DNA of 64,000 bases from Palsa-504 sp963744575 (GTDB lineage Bacteria; Actinomycetota; Actinomycetes; Streptosporangiales; Streptosporangiaceae), in the NCBI GenBank assembly GCA_963744575.1, contig CAVUUF010000020.1:3091-67090 (forward strand), read 5' to 3'. Below are positions 1 to 9,345 of the stretch, piece by piece. Both the position numbers and the translations under genes were made by a program. Each line of letters opens with the position of its first letter. The first letter of the stretch is position 1. The notes under the pieces were generated by a model, which saw only the letters and a list, made by a program, of their open reading frames with translations, did not search any database and was not told the DNA's origin.

Positions 1-27
1 CCGGGCCGAGGCGGGGGGAGCCGCGCC

Positions 28-2487
28 GTGACGACCAAGATGTTCGGTTCCCCGATTCCGCGCCGGGAGGACCCGCGGCTGGTCACCGGCTGCGGCCGCT
101 ATCTGGACGACCTCGGGCCGGCGGCCCTCGCCGCGGCTTTCGTCCGCAGCCCGCATGCGCATGCGCGGATCGGTGATATCGACGTCAGCGACGCGCTGGA
201 TGTCGAGGGCCTGGTGGCCATCTACACCTACGACGACCTTGCCGGCGCCGTCGCGGAGCCGCTGCCGCTGCTCATCCCGCACCCCGGCCTGCAACGGCCG
301 AAGACCGGCTATGCCCTGGCGAAAGAGCTTGTCAACCATGTCGGAGAACCAGTCGTCATGGTGGTCGCCAGCGACCGGTACATCGCTGAGGACGTCCGCG
401 ACCGGATCCGCGTCGACTACCAGGTGCTGCCGCCCGTCGTCGGCATCGAGGCCGCCTGGCAGGCGGAGCATCTGGTGCACCCCGACGTGCCGGGCAACAT
501 CGCGGCGCATTTCGTGCAGGAGGTGGGCGACGCGCCCGCAGCGATCGGGTCCGCGCCGCACCAGCTCGAGGTCACCCTCTCGGTCGAGCGCAGTGCATCA
601 ATGCCGATGGAGGGCAAGGGCGTCTGCGCCCGGTGGGACGCTGGCGACGGCAGCCTCCGCGTCTACTCCTCGACCCAGACGTCGACCAGCGTCCGCGCTG
701 CGATCGCCACCAAGCTGGACCTGCCGCTCACCAAGGTGGAGGTGGTCGCGCCCGATGTCGGCGGCGGCTTCGGGGTGAAAATCATGCACCCGTGGCCGGA
801 GGAGATCCTGGTGCCCTGGGCGGCCCGCCGCCTGGACCGCGAGGTCAAGTGGGTCGAGGACCGGCGCGAGCACTTCATCTCCTCGGCGCATGAGCGCGCC
901 CAGGAGCAGGTGATCCGGGTCGGTTTCGACGATGACGGCCGAGTCCTCGGCCTGGACGCCCAGATCCGCCACGACAACGGCGCGTACACGCCCTACGGCA
1001 TCATCGTCCCGATCATCACCTCCACCCAGCTGGTCGGCCCGTACAAACTCGGCGCCTACCGGGTGGAGTTCTGGAGCCTCTACACCAACACGGTGATCGT
1101 GATCCCCTACCGGGGCGCCGGGCGGCCCCAGGCCGTCTTCGCCATGGAACGGACGATGGATCGCATCGCCGACTACCTGGGCAAGGATCGGGCTGAGGTC
1201 CGCTCGGCCAACTTCATCTCACCCGACGAAATGCCCTATGACCAGGGGCTCATCTTCCAGGACGGCCGCCCGGTCATCTACGACTCCGGCGACTACCCGG
1301 CATCGCTCGGCAAGCTCAAGGCGCTCATCGGCTGGGATGAATTCGAAACCTTCCGTGACAGCTGCCGACAGGCGGGCCGCCGGGTCGGGATCGGCCTGGC
1401 CTGCTACGTCGAGGGCACCGCGGTCGGGCCGTACGAGGGCGCGCACGTCAACGTCGAGCCATCCGGCCGCGTCATGGTGTCCACCGGCCTGTCCAGCCAG
1501 GGCCAGGGCCACCAGACGGTCTTCGCCCAGATCGTGGCGGACGAGCTCGGGGTGCCCATCGAGGATGTGCACGTCACCACCGGTGACACCCGCCGCTTCG
1601 GCTACGCGGTGGGGACCTTCGCATCCCGCGCGGCCGTCATGAGCGGGAACGCGATGGCCCTGGCCGCGCGGCGGGTGCGCAAGAAAGCCCTCGGCATCGC
1701 CGCGAGCGCACTCGAGGCCAGCCCGGACGACCTTGACATCGTCGACGGCAATGTCCAGGTAAAAGGGGATCCGGCGACCGCGATACCGCTGCGGACGATC
1801 GCGGTGCTGTCCAACCCGCTGCGCTATGCCTTCGATGAGGAGTCGCGGCGGGCCACCCAGTTCAGCCGTGGCGTGCCCGGGGACAAGCCGCCCATCGGCG
1901 AGGACGAGGCGCCCGGGCTGGAGGGCACCGACTACTACTCGCCGGTCCGGTCCACCTTCGCCAACGGCATGCACGCGGTGATCGTCGAGACCGACCCGGA
2001 GACGGCCGAGATCCGCGTCCTGCGCTACTGCGTCGTGCACGACTGCGGCCGGCTGGTGAACCCGCGCATCGTCGAAGGGCAGATCCACGGCGGCGTGGCG
2101 CAGGGGGTCGGCGGCGCGCTCTACGAGCGAATGGTCTATGACGAGAACGGGCAGTTGCTCAACGCATCGTTCATGGACTTCCTCATGCCGTACGCGAGCG
2201 AGGTGCCCACCGTGGAGACCGACCACCTGGAGACGCCATCACCGCTGAATCCGCTCGGCATCAAGGGTGCGGGTGAGGCGGGCGTCATCCCCGGCGCCGC
2301 CGTCATCGCCTCCGCGATCGAGGACGCCGAAGGCATCCAGATCAGCCGGATGCCCATCTCACCCAGCGAACTGTTCCACCTTCGCCAGCTGGCCGCCGCC
2401 GGCCAGGTCCCGCTGACCAGGCGGGGCGAGCAGCGCACGGCCGAGGTCCACTCCGTCCAGCGGAAGGACGTGAAAGGTAAGGCATGA
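28..2487 (+). CDS. Molybdopterin-binding subunit, xanthine dehydrogenase / CoxL family
   Basis: The 819-residue product has the length and motifs of the large subunit of molybdenum hydroxylases, which hydroxylate or oxidise a substrate at a Mo-pterin centre. Visible are VGGGFGVK near residue 242, PYRGAGRP near 360 and GAGEAG near 747; the last carries the glutamate used as active-site base in this family. The 360 motif resembles the RGAGR form of CoxL-like proteins of unknown substrate, not the CSFR form of true CO dehydrogenases, so CO oxidation is unlikely. The GTG start at 28 follows a purine-rich site at 13-20. FAD and 2Fe-2S partner subunits are not in view and may lie just upstream. The stop overlaps the next start. 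With the ring-opening amidohydrolase downstream, a purine- or pyrimidine-like substrate is my inference. Confidence 0.85.
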   Translation: MTTKMFGSPIPRREDPRLVTGCGRYLDDLGPAALAAAFVRSPHAHARIGDIDVSDALDVEGLVAIYTYDDLAGAVAEPLPLLIPHPGLQRPKTGYALAKELVNHVGEPVVMVVASDRYIAEDVRDRIRVDYQVLPPVVGIEAAWQAEHLVHPDVPGNIAAHFVQEVGDAPAAIGSAPHQLEVTLSVERSASMPMEGKGVCARWDAGDGSLRVYSSTQTSTSVRAAIATKLDLPLTKVEVVAPDVGGGFGVKIMHPWPEEILVPWAARRLDREVKWVEDRREHFISSAHERAQEQVIRVGFDDDGRVLGLDAQIRHDNGAYTPYGIIVPIITSTQLVGPYKLGAYRVEFWSLYTNTVIVIPYRGAGRPQAVFAMERTMDRIADYLGKDRAEVRSANFISPDEMPYDQGLIFQDGRPVIYDSGDYPASLGKLKALIGWDEFETFRDSCRQAGRRVGIGLACYVEGTAVGPYEGAHVNVEPSGRVMVSTGLSSQGQGHQTVFAQIVADELGVPIEDVHVTTGDTRRFGYAVGTFASRAAVMSGNAMALAARRVRKKALGIAASALEASPDDLDIVDGNVQVKGDPATAIPLRTIAVLSNPLRYAFDEESRRATQFSRGVPGDKPPIGEDEAPGLEGTDYYSPVRSTFANGMHAVIVETDPETAEIRVLRYCVVHDCGRLVNPRIVEGQIHGGVAQGVGGALYERMVYDENGQLLNASFMDFLMPYASEVPTVETDHLETPSPLNPLGIKGAGEAGVIPGAAVIASAIEDAEGIQISRMPISPSELFHLRQLAAAGQVPLTRRGEQRTAEVHSVQRKDVKGKA

Positions 2488-3149
2488 AGATAGCAGGCAA
2501 CACCACATTGCATGCCTCACGCGACCGCGTCTGGCAGGCACTCAATGACCCCGAGGTACTCGTTCGGACCATCCCAGGCGTCCAAGAACTGCGCACCACC
2601 GGGCAGGACTCCTACCAGATGACCCTGAACGCAGGCGTGGCGTCCATCAAGGGAACCTACCAGGGCAGCGTCAAGCTCACCGACCAGCAGGCTCCGGACT
2701 CGTTCATCTTGCACGCCGCCGGGTCCGGCGCCCCGGGCACGGTCAACGCGAAGGTCAAGGTGACCCTCGCCGAGGCAAGTGACAGCGAGACCCGGCTGGA
2801 GTACGACGCCGACGCGGCCGTCGGTGGCATGATCGGCGGCGTCGGGCAGCGGGTCCTCAGCGGGGTGGCGAAGAAGACCGCCGGCGAGTTCTTCCAGGCG
2901 GTCGACGACGTGCTGACCGGGCGGGTAGCGGAGGTACCGGCGGCCGCTGCCGCGCCTGGGGCGCTGGAGGCCATCCCGGCACCGCTGGCCGCCGCTCCCG
3001 AGGGGGTGTACCGTGCCCCGGCCGCCGCGGCCGCGGCCGGGCCGCTCGCCCGGCTACCGGGATCGGAGTTCGCCAAGGGCGCCGTGTTCGGCGCGGCCGT
3101 GGCGCTGCTCGGGGTCGTGGTCGGCGGGCTTCTGGGCCGACGGCGGTAG
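2484..3149 (+). CDS. CoxG-like SRPBCC protein with C-terminal membrane anchor
   Basis: 221 residues. The first ~150 form a CoxG/SRPBCC domain (MKIAGNTTLHASRDRVWQAL start, then the IPGVQEL and GSVKL region). An Ala/Pro-rich linker follows, and residues ~196-218 are a hydrophobic helix ending in GRRR, so the protein is probably anchored to the inner membrane face. CoxG proteins accompany molybdenum hydroxylases and help recruit or mature them at the membrane. Its ATG overlaps the stop of the Mo subunit gene (ATGA), indicating translational coupling. This supports the molybdenum-hydroxylase call for the neighbour but does not identify the substrate. Confidence 0.85.
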   Translation: MKIAGNTTLHASRDRVWQALNDPEVLVRTIPGVQELRTTGQDSYQMTLNAGVASIKGTYQGSVKLTDQQAPDSFILHAAGSGAPGTVNAKVKVTLAEASDSETRLEYDADAAVGGMIGGVGQRVLSGVAKKTAGEFFQAVDDVLTGRVAEVPAAAAAPGALEAIPAPLAAAPEGVYRAPAAAAAAGPLARLPGSEFAKGAVFGAAVALLGVVVGGLLGRRR

Positions 3150-3194
3150 ACGGCGGCCCACCACGACGCCCGGCAACGATAGGAGAGAGACATC

Positions 3195-4136
3195 ATGCAG
3201 GCATTCACCGCGGCCGCCGTCCAGATCTCGCCGGAGGCGGGCCCGCTCGCCGCGTCGTCCATCAAGGCCAACTGCGCCAAGGCCGTCCAGTTCGCCGAGC
3301 GCTGTTTCGACGCCACGGGCGCCGACCTGATCGTGCTGCCTGAGTCCGCCTCCACCGGCTTCACACCGGGTGTTGAGCCGGCCGAGCTCTGGCGTCTCGT
3401 GTCCCCGGTTCCGGGCGCGATCACCGAGCCGCTGCAGGACGTAGCCCGGCGACTGGGCACCCACGTCGTCTGGGGGACCTACGAGCGAGGTCCCGAACCG
3501 GGGATCGTCTACAATTCGGCCGTGTTGATCGGGCCTGCCGGTGAGGTCCTCGGGATCTACCGCAAGACCCATCCGTTCCACTCCGAGAACACCTCCATGG
3601 GCGGGTGGGTGACCCCGGGCGACACGGTGACCGTGGTGGACACGGGGTTCGCCCGGATCGGGTTCATGATCTGCTTCGACGGCGACTACCCGGAGCTGGC
3701 CCGGATCCAGGCGGTACAGGGCGCGGAGGTCATCTGCCGGCCCTCGGCGCTGCTGCGGTCGGCAGACCTGTGGGAGCTGACCTGCCGGGCCCGGGCCTAC
3801 GACAACCACACCTACCTGATCGGCGCCAACGCCACCGGCTCCGACCCGGTCGGGGCCCTGTACTTCGGCAACTCGATCATCGTCACCCCCATCGCCACCG
3901 TGCTGGCCCGCGCCGCCAGCCACGAGTCGTGGATCTCGGCACGGCTCGACCCCGAGCAGGCGATGGCGAGCCTCACCCCCGGCTCAAGCGTGCCCCAGGT
4001 GTTCGACCACGTAGCCGACCGCAACCTCGCGCTCATCCGCCGTTACGCCGACGACCTGCAACGCCCGGCTCGGACGTCGTTTCCCCACGCCGGTCTCCGG
4101 CCCGGCAACCAGCCCGAACAGTACCCGTACGAGTAA
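3195..4136 (+). CDS. Nitrilase-superfamily carbon-nitrogen hydrolase
   Basis: A 313-residue cytosolic amidohydrolase with the full Glu-Lys-Cys triad of the nitrilase superfamily: E50 in LPESAS, K124 in YRKTHPF and C160 in MICFDGDYPE. The family hydrolyses amides, nitriles or N-carbamoyl groups through a Cys thioester. The substrate cannot be read from sequence; the context (hydantoinase subunits, ring-opening amidohydrolase, carbamate kinase) favours an amide or ureido compound, perhaps the linear product of ring opening. The start ATG follows AGGAGAGA about 10 bases upstream. It lies 45 bp after the CoxG-like gene and 18 bp before hyuA, so it is in the operon. Confidence 0.8.
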   Translation: MQAFTAAAVQISPEAGPLAASSIKANCAKAVQFAERCFDATGADLIVLPESASTGFTPGVEPAELWRLVSPVPGAITEPLQDVARRLGTHVVWGTYERGPEPGIVYNSAVLIGPAGEVLGIYRKTHPFHSENTSMGGWVTPGDTVTVVDTGFARIGFMICFDGDYPELARIQAVQGAEVICRPSALLRSADLWELTCRARAYDNHTYLIGANATGSDPVGALYFGNSIIVTPIATVLARAASHESWISARLDPEQAMASLTPGSSVPQVFDHVADRNLALIRRYADDLQRPARTSFPHAGLRPGNQPEQYPYE

Positions 4137-4154
4137 ACAGCCGGAGGAGTCGGC

Positions 4155-6275
4155 ATGCCAGCACGCATCCGCCTGGGCATCGACACCGGCGGCACCTTCA
4201 CCGACATCGTCGCGTTCGACGAAGACACCGGCGCGATCGTCACGACCAAGACGCCGTCCACTCCAGCGGACCCGGCGGAAGGGTTCATGACCGGCGTGCA
4301 CAAGGTGCTCGGGATGCTCGGCCTCGGCGGAGCCGACCTGGTCGCGGTCAGCCACGGCACCACCGTGGCCACCAACCAGTTGCTCGAAGGCAAGGTCAGC
4401 GGCCTCGGCTTCATCACCACCGAGGGATACCGGTACATCCTCGAGATCGCCCGGCAGTCAGTGCCCGACAGCTACGGCAACTCCTACTTCTGGGTCAAGC
4501 CCGACCGGATCGTGCCCGTCGACCTAATCCGCGAAGTCGGCGGCCGGCTGGACTTCGACGGCAACGAGATCCGGCCCTTCGACACCGAGCACGCCGCCGC
4601 GACGGCCCGCTGGTTCCGCGACCGCGGCATCACCACGGTCGGCGTGTGCTTCCTGCACGCATATGCCAACCCTTCCCACGAGCTCAAGATGCGCGACATC
4701 CTCGCTGCCGAGCACCCGGACTGCACCGTCTCCATCAGCTCCGAGGTGCTGCGCGAGTACCGCGAGTACGAAAGATCGGTGACCACGCTCGTCGACGCCG
4801 CCGTCAAGCCAAAGGTGATGCGCTACATCACCAATATCAAGAACCGGTTCGACACCTTCACCGAGCGGGCGCAGGACGTCCCCCGCCAGGTGCCGTTCTA
4901 CATCATGAAGAGTAACGGCGGCGTGCTGTCGGCCGACGAGGTCGTGCACCAGCCGATCACCACCGTGCTATCCGGGCCGGCCGCCGGGGCGCTCGGCGCG
5001 GCGCTGATCGCGCAGCGAGCTGGCTACGACCGCGTGCTCACCCTGGACGGCGGCGGCACCTCGACCGACGTGGCGGTCGTGCTGTCGGGAGAGCCGACGC
5101 TCACCACGGAGGGGTCGGTCGGTGCGTTCCCGTCCAAGATCCCGATGATCGACGTGGTGACCGTCGGGGCGGGCGGCGGTTCCATCGCATGGATCTCGCC
5201 GGAGGGCACGCTCAAGGTCGGCCCGCACTCCGCCGGCGCCGACCCCGGCCCGCTGTGCTACGGCAAGGGCGGCACCGAGCCGACCATCACCGACGCGCAT
5301 CTCGCGCTCGGCCGGATCCCGCCGCACCTGCTCGGCGGCGAGATCCCGCTGAACGCGAACGCCGCCCGGGACGGGCTGAGCAAGCTGGCCAGAAATCTCG
5401 GCCTGGGCCTGGAGGACTGCGCCAGGGGCACACTGGAGATCTCGGCGTGGAACCAGGCCAATGCGCTGCGCCAGGTCACCGTGAAGCGCGGGCTCGATTT
5501 GCTGGACTTCATCATGGTGACCTTCGGCGGCTCCGGGTCGCTGCTGGCCTGCCGCCTCATCGACATCCTCGGGCTGCCGGCCGTCCTGGTGCCACCGGAC
5601 CCGGGCAACGTGTCGGCCTTCGGGCTGCTGACGGTGGACGTGAAGAACGACTACGTGCAGACCGCCGTCTCTCGCCACGCCGACCTCGACCTCGGCCGGA
5701 TTGGCCGCCTGTACGCCCGGCTGCAGGACCAGGCTGCGCAGGCGCTGGCCAAGGAGGGTTTCCCGCCCGACCAGCACCGCTTCGCGCGCAGCGCCGACCT
5801 GCGCTACTTCGGTCAGGCGTTCGAGGTGCGGGTGCCGACCCCGGACGGCCCGGTCAACCGCGCGTTCGCCGAGACCGTCGCCGAGTCGTTCCACCGCGCC
5901 CACGAGCAGCTGTACGGCTACTGCTTCCGCAGCGACCCGAGCCAGCAGGTCGAATGGGTGAACCTGCGGGTCACCGGCATCGGCCCGATCCGGCGGCCGG
6001 GCTCCCGGCGGTTCGCCCCCGCCGACGGTGACCCGGGCCGGGCCCGTACTGGCAGCAGACCCGTCTGCTTCGCCGGCTGGGCCGAGACACCCATCTACGA
6101 CCGTGCCAAGCTGGCGGCGGGAGACCGACTAACCGGGCCGGCCGTGATCGAGGAGTTCGGCTCCACGATCCCCGTCCACCCTGGATTCGCCGTCTGCGTC
6201 GACGGCTTCGGCAACATCATCGTCACCCAGGCCGGCGCCGGGCCCGCAGCCGCACCAGTGACGGTGACGCCGTGA
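4155..6275 (+). CDS. hyuA: Hydantoinase/oxoprolinase A subunit (HyuA-like)
   Basis: 706 residues, normal for HyuA / N-methylhydantoinase A. The actin-like ATPase fold is marked by GIDTGGTFTD at residues 7-16, a second phosphate-binding stretch DGGGTSTDVAVV near 297 and VGAGGGSIAW near 338. HyuA proteins couple ATP hydrolysis to opening of cyclic amides (hydantoins, 5-oxoproline) or, in related enzymes, to ketone carboxylation, always with a HyuB partner. hyuB follows with an overlapping start, so the pair is likely a complex. GGAGGAG 10 bases upstream of the ATG is a strong ribosome binding site. The substrate is open; a cyclic ureide fits the locus best. Confidence 0.9.
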   Translation: MPARIRLGIDTGGTFTDIVAFDEDTGAIVTTKTPSTPADPAEGFMTGVHKVLGMLGLGGADLVAVSHGTTVATNQLLEGKVSGLGFITTEGYRYILEIARQSVPDSYGNSYFWVKPDRIVPVDLIREVGGRLDFDGNEIRPFDTEHAAATARWFRDRGITTVGVCFLHAYANPSHELKMRDILAAEHPDCTVSISSEVLREYREYERSVTTLVDAAVKPKVMRYITNIKNRFDTFTERAQDVPRQVPFYIMKSNGGVLSADEVVHQPITTVLSGPAAGALGAALIAQRAGYDRVLTLDGGGTSTDVAVVLSGEPTLTTEGSVGAFPSKIPMIDVVTVGAGGGSIAWISPEGTLKVGPHSAGADPGPLCYGKGGTEPTITDAHLALGRIPPHLLGGEIPLNANAARDGLSKLARNLGLGLEDCARGTLEISAWNQANALRQVTVKRGLDLLDFIMVTFGGSGSLLACRLIDILGLPAVLVPPDPGNVSAFGLLTVDVKNDYVQTAVSRHADLDLGRIGRLYARLQDQAAQALAKEGFPPDQHRFARSADLRYFGQAFEVRVPTPDGPVNRAFAETVAESFHRAHEQLYGYCFRSDPSQQVEWVNLRVTGIGPIRRPGSRRFAPADGDPGRARTGSRPVCFAGWAETPIYDRAKLAAGDRLTGPAVIEEFGSTIPVHPGFAVCVDGFGNIIVTQAGAGPAAAPVTVTP

Positions 6276-8134
6276 CCGCGACCCTGACCGGTCCCCGCCA
6301 GGCCGACCCGGTCCTGGTTGAGATCGTGGAAGGCAGCCTGGCCTCGGTCGAGAAAGAGGTCGAGACTGCGGTCGGCCGCACGTCCCGTTCGCCGATGATC
6401 CGGGATGCCCACGACTACCGGGCCGGCATCCACGACCGCCGGCTGCGCAAGCTGACCGGGCGCTCGTACTCCGCGCTGGTGCACCCGGTGGTCAGGGACT
6501 TCCCGCTGGCTACGATGAGACCAGGCGACGTCTTCTTCCACAACGACGTCTACTTGTCCGAGGGCGGCATCGGCCACCTGCCGGACCTGTGCGTGACAGT
6601 GCCGGTGTTTCACGCCGGCGACGTGGTGGCGTTCATCCAGGTTTTCGGGCACCACGACGACATCGGCGGGTCCGTCCCTGGGTCCATGCCGTCGCACGCC
6701 CGCAGCGTCTACGAGGAAGGCCTGATGGTCCCGCCCATCAAGCTGTGGGACGCGGGGAAGCGCAACGACGCAGCGCTCCGCATCATGACCCGCAACTCCC
6801 GCATGCCGGACTCGCTGGCCGCTGACCTCGACGCCGAATGCTCGGCCTGCCTAATGGGGGCGCGCCGGCTGGCCGGGCTGTTCGAGCGGTACGGCCGCGA
6901 CACCATCGAAACCTGCTTCGACGCGATCATCGATAACACCACGCAGACCTACCGCCGCGAGATCCTCACGAAAATCCCCGAGGGCACCTACGTGTGGGAG
7001 GACTACGCCGAGCACGACGGCATCGACCCCCCGACGCTGCACACCCAGCGGATCACGCTCACCAAGCTGCCTGAGAAGATCATCATCGACTTCACCGGCA
7101 CCTCGATCCAGGCGAAAGGCCCGATTAACCACTGCGGCGACTACGCCGATGGCAACTTCCTCAAGAAGTGGCTCGCGCCCATCCTGCGCAACCTCGCCGA
7201 CACGCCGGAGCGGATGGCCGAGCTGGACGTGAACGAGGGCGTCGTGCCGCTGATCGAGATGCGCTTCCCGCCCAAGGGCACCCTGCTCACCCCCGTTTTC
7301 CCCGCCCCGACCAACGCCCGCACGTTCGTCATCCTCCGCCTGCTCGGCGTGCTCGCCGGGGTCATCGCCAAGGCCGTGGACGGGCGGATGCCCGCCGACC
7401 AGGAGACGATCCGTTACACCGGCGTGTACGGGACCGACCTCGACGGGCGCCCATACCTGATGCGGGAGGTCCTCGGCGGCGGTTCCGGCGGCCGGTATTA
7501 TGCCGACGGCGAGGACACCATTCACGTGGTCCCCGACTCCAGGAACCTGCCGGCCGAGTTCAGCGAATCGCGCTTCCCCTTCCTCGTCGAGCGGCTGGGT
7601 CTCGCCGTCGACTCCGGCGGGCCCGGTGAGTACCGCGGCGGGCTGGGCTACGAGAAGCACATCCGGATGCTGCGCGATGCCTCGTTCATGTCCATCGCCG
7701 ACCGCTCCATCCTGTCCTGCTGGGGCGTGCGTGGCGGCCGGGCCGGACGGCCGTTTCAGGTGACGATCGACCCGGGAGGGCCGAACGAGCGGGAGATGGA
7801 AGGCCTGACCGACGACGCGCCGGTCCGGGCGGGTGAGATCATCCGGATCCGGACGACCGGCGGCGGCGGCTGGGGCGATCCGCTTGACCGCAAGCCCGAG
7901 GCGGTGCTGCGGGATGTGCGGTGGGGCAAGGTATCCGTCGCCGCCGCCCGCGATGACTACGGCGTGGTGGTGACCGGCCCGGCAGACGATCCACTGCTGG
8001 ATAACGCTAACACGGAGGAGCTGCGGTCGCGGCTGCGCGCCGGGCGCGCCGCCCGGCGGCCGTTCTTCGACCGCGGGGCCGGCTACGCGCAGCTGTCCGG
8101 CGGGAGCCCGGCCGCGGACGTGGACTGGCTATAG
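6272..8134 (+). CDS. hyuB: Hydantoinase/oxoprolinase B subunit (HyuB-like)
   Basis: A 620-residue HyuB. Signature stretches are GGIGHLPDL near residue 97, GHHDDIGGSVPGSMP near 127 and the glycine-rich TTGGGGWGDP near 529. It starts with GTG at 6272, overlapping the hyuA stop, as expected for stoichiometric partners. In the family HyuB carries the catalytic metal-binding half and HyuA the ATPase half. The ~60 residues after the GGGGWGDP motif are the usual C-terminal tail. No frame disruption was seen. Twenty-seven bases separate its stop from the CoA-transferase start. Confidence 0.9.
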   Translation: MTATLTGPRQADPVLVEIVEGSLASVEKEVETAVGRTSRSPMIRDAHDYRAGIHDRRLRKLTGRSYSALVHPVVRDFPLATMRPGDVFFHNDVYLSEGGIGHLPDLCVTVPVFHAGDVVAFIQVFGHHDDIGGSVPGSMPSHARSVYEEGLMVPPIKLWDAGKRNDAALRIMTRNSRMPDSLAADLDAECSACLMGARRLAGLFERYGRDTIETCFDAIIDNTTQTYRREILTKIPEGTYVWEDYAEHDGIDPPTLHTQRITLTKLPEKIIIDFTGTSIQAKGPINHCGDYADGNFLKKWLAPILRNLADTPERMAELDVNEGVVPLIEMRFPPKGTLLTPVFPAPTNARTFVILRLLGVLAGVIAKAVDGRMPADQETIRYTGVYGTDLDGRPYLMREVLGGGSGGRYYADGEDTIHVVPDSRNLPAEFSESRFPFLVERLGLAVDSGGPGEYRGGLGYEKHIRMLRDASFMSIADRSILSCWGVRGGRAGRPFQVTIDPGGPNEREMEGLTDDAPVRAGEIIRIRTTGGGGWGDPLDRKPEAVLRDVRWGKVSVAAARDDYGVVVTGPADDPLLDNANTEELRSRLRAGRAARRPFFDRGAGYAQLSGGSPAADVDWL

Positions 8135-8161
8135 CGGATCTGGCCAGCAAGAGGAGGCAGT

Positions 8162-9345
8162 ATGACCGACCCGATCGACGGCAAGGTGACCGGTCCGCTT
8201 CACGGCATCGTCGTGCTCGACCTGTCCCGGGCTCTCGCCGGCCCGCATGCCGGGATGATGCTCGGAGACCTTGGTGCCCGGGTGATCAAGGTGGAGCACC
8301 CGGACGGCGGTGACGACACCCGCGGCTGGGGGCCGCCCTTCGTCGGCCCGGAGAGCGAGCGGGAGTCCACGTACTTCCTGTGCTGCAACCGCAACAAGGA
8401 GTCGGTGACCATCGACTTGAAGTCGGCCGAGGGAAAGGACCTGCTGGCGCGGCTGGTCCGCCATTCCGACGTCCTGATCGAAAACTTCCGCCCCGGAGTC
8501 CTCGACCGGCTCGGCTTCCCCGTACACCGGCTGCATGAGCTCAACCCGGGCCTGATTGTCTTGTCCATCACTGGTTTCGGACACGACGGACCGGAGGGCG
8601 GGCGGCCGGCTACGACCAGATTGCCCAGGGTGAGGCGGGCCTGATGAGCCTCACCGGGTCCGGCCCGGACGACCCGCAGCGGGTCGGCGTGCCGATCGGC
8701 GATCTGCTCGCCGGGATGTACGGGGCCTACGGCGTGGTGGCGGGGCTGCACGAGCGCGACCGCACCGGCCGGGGCAGCGTGGTGCGTACCTCGCTGCTCG
8801 CCGCGATCGTGGGCGTGCACGCCTTTCAGGGGACCCGCTATACCGTGGCCGGCGAGGTGCCACGGGCGCAGGGCAACCACCACCCGTCGATCGCGCCGTA
8901 CGGCGCGTTCCACTGCGCCGACGGCATCGTGCAGATCGCCGTCGGCAGCGAAACGCTCTGGCAGCGGTTCGCGCCATTGGCCGGGCTCGAGCCGGGGAAT
9001 GAGCGCTTTGGCACCAATGCCCGCCGGGTCGCTCACCGCGACGAGCTGATCAAGCACATCGACGACGTCTTCGGCACCCGCCCGATGAGCCACTGGCTAG
9101 CGGAGCTGGCGCGCGCGGGCATCCCCGCGGGAGAGGTCCGCACCCTCGACCGGGTCTACGAGTGGGAGCAGACCCTGTCGCAGGGCCTGATGGTCGAGGT
9201 GGACCACGCTACGCTCGGCACGATCCGGCTGCCGGGGCCGCCGCTGCGGGTGGACGGCCATCTGTTGCCGCACCGGGCCCCGCCCACCCTCGGCCAGCAC
9301 AACGCGGATGTGCAGGCATGGCTTGCGGAAAAGGAGCAGCGATGA
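8162..9345 (+). pseudogene. Class III (CaiB/BaiF) CoA-transferase, frameshifted
   Basis: The first part (8162 to about 8607) has the CaiB/BaiF N-terminus: VLDLSRALAGPHAGMMLGDL, IKVEHPDGGDDTRGWGPPF and ENFRPGVLDRLG. The rest continues one frame over: GYDQIAQGEAGLMSLTG, then VPIGDLLAGMYG, which holds the Asp position used for the acyl-aspartyl intermediate, to a stop at 9345. Adding one G in the run at 8606-8609 would restore a ~394-residue protein through GRPGYDQ. Everything else looks intact, so this is either a recent null mutation or a homopolymer error. The family moves CoA between carboxylates; here it may activate or recycle the acid product. The stop overlaps the carbamate kinase start. 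Confidence 0.85.
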
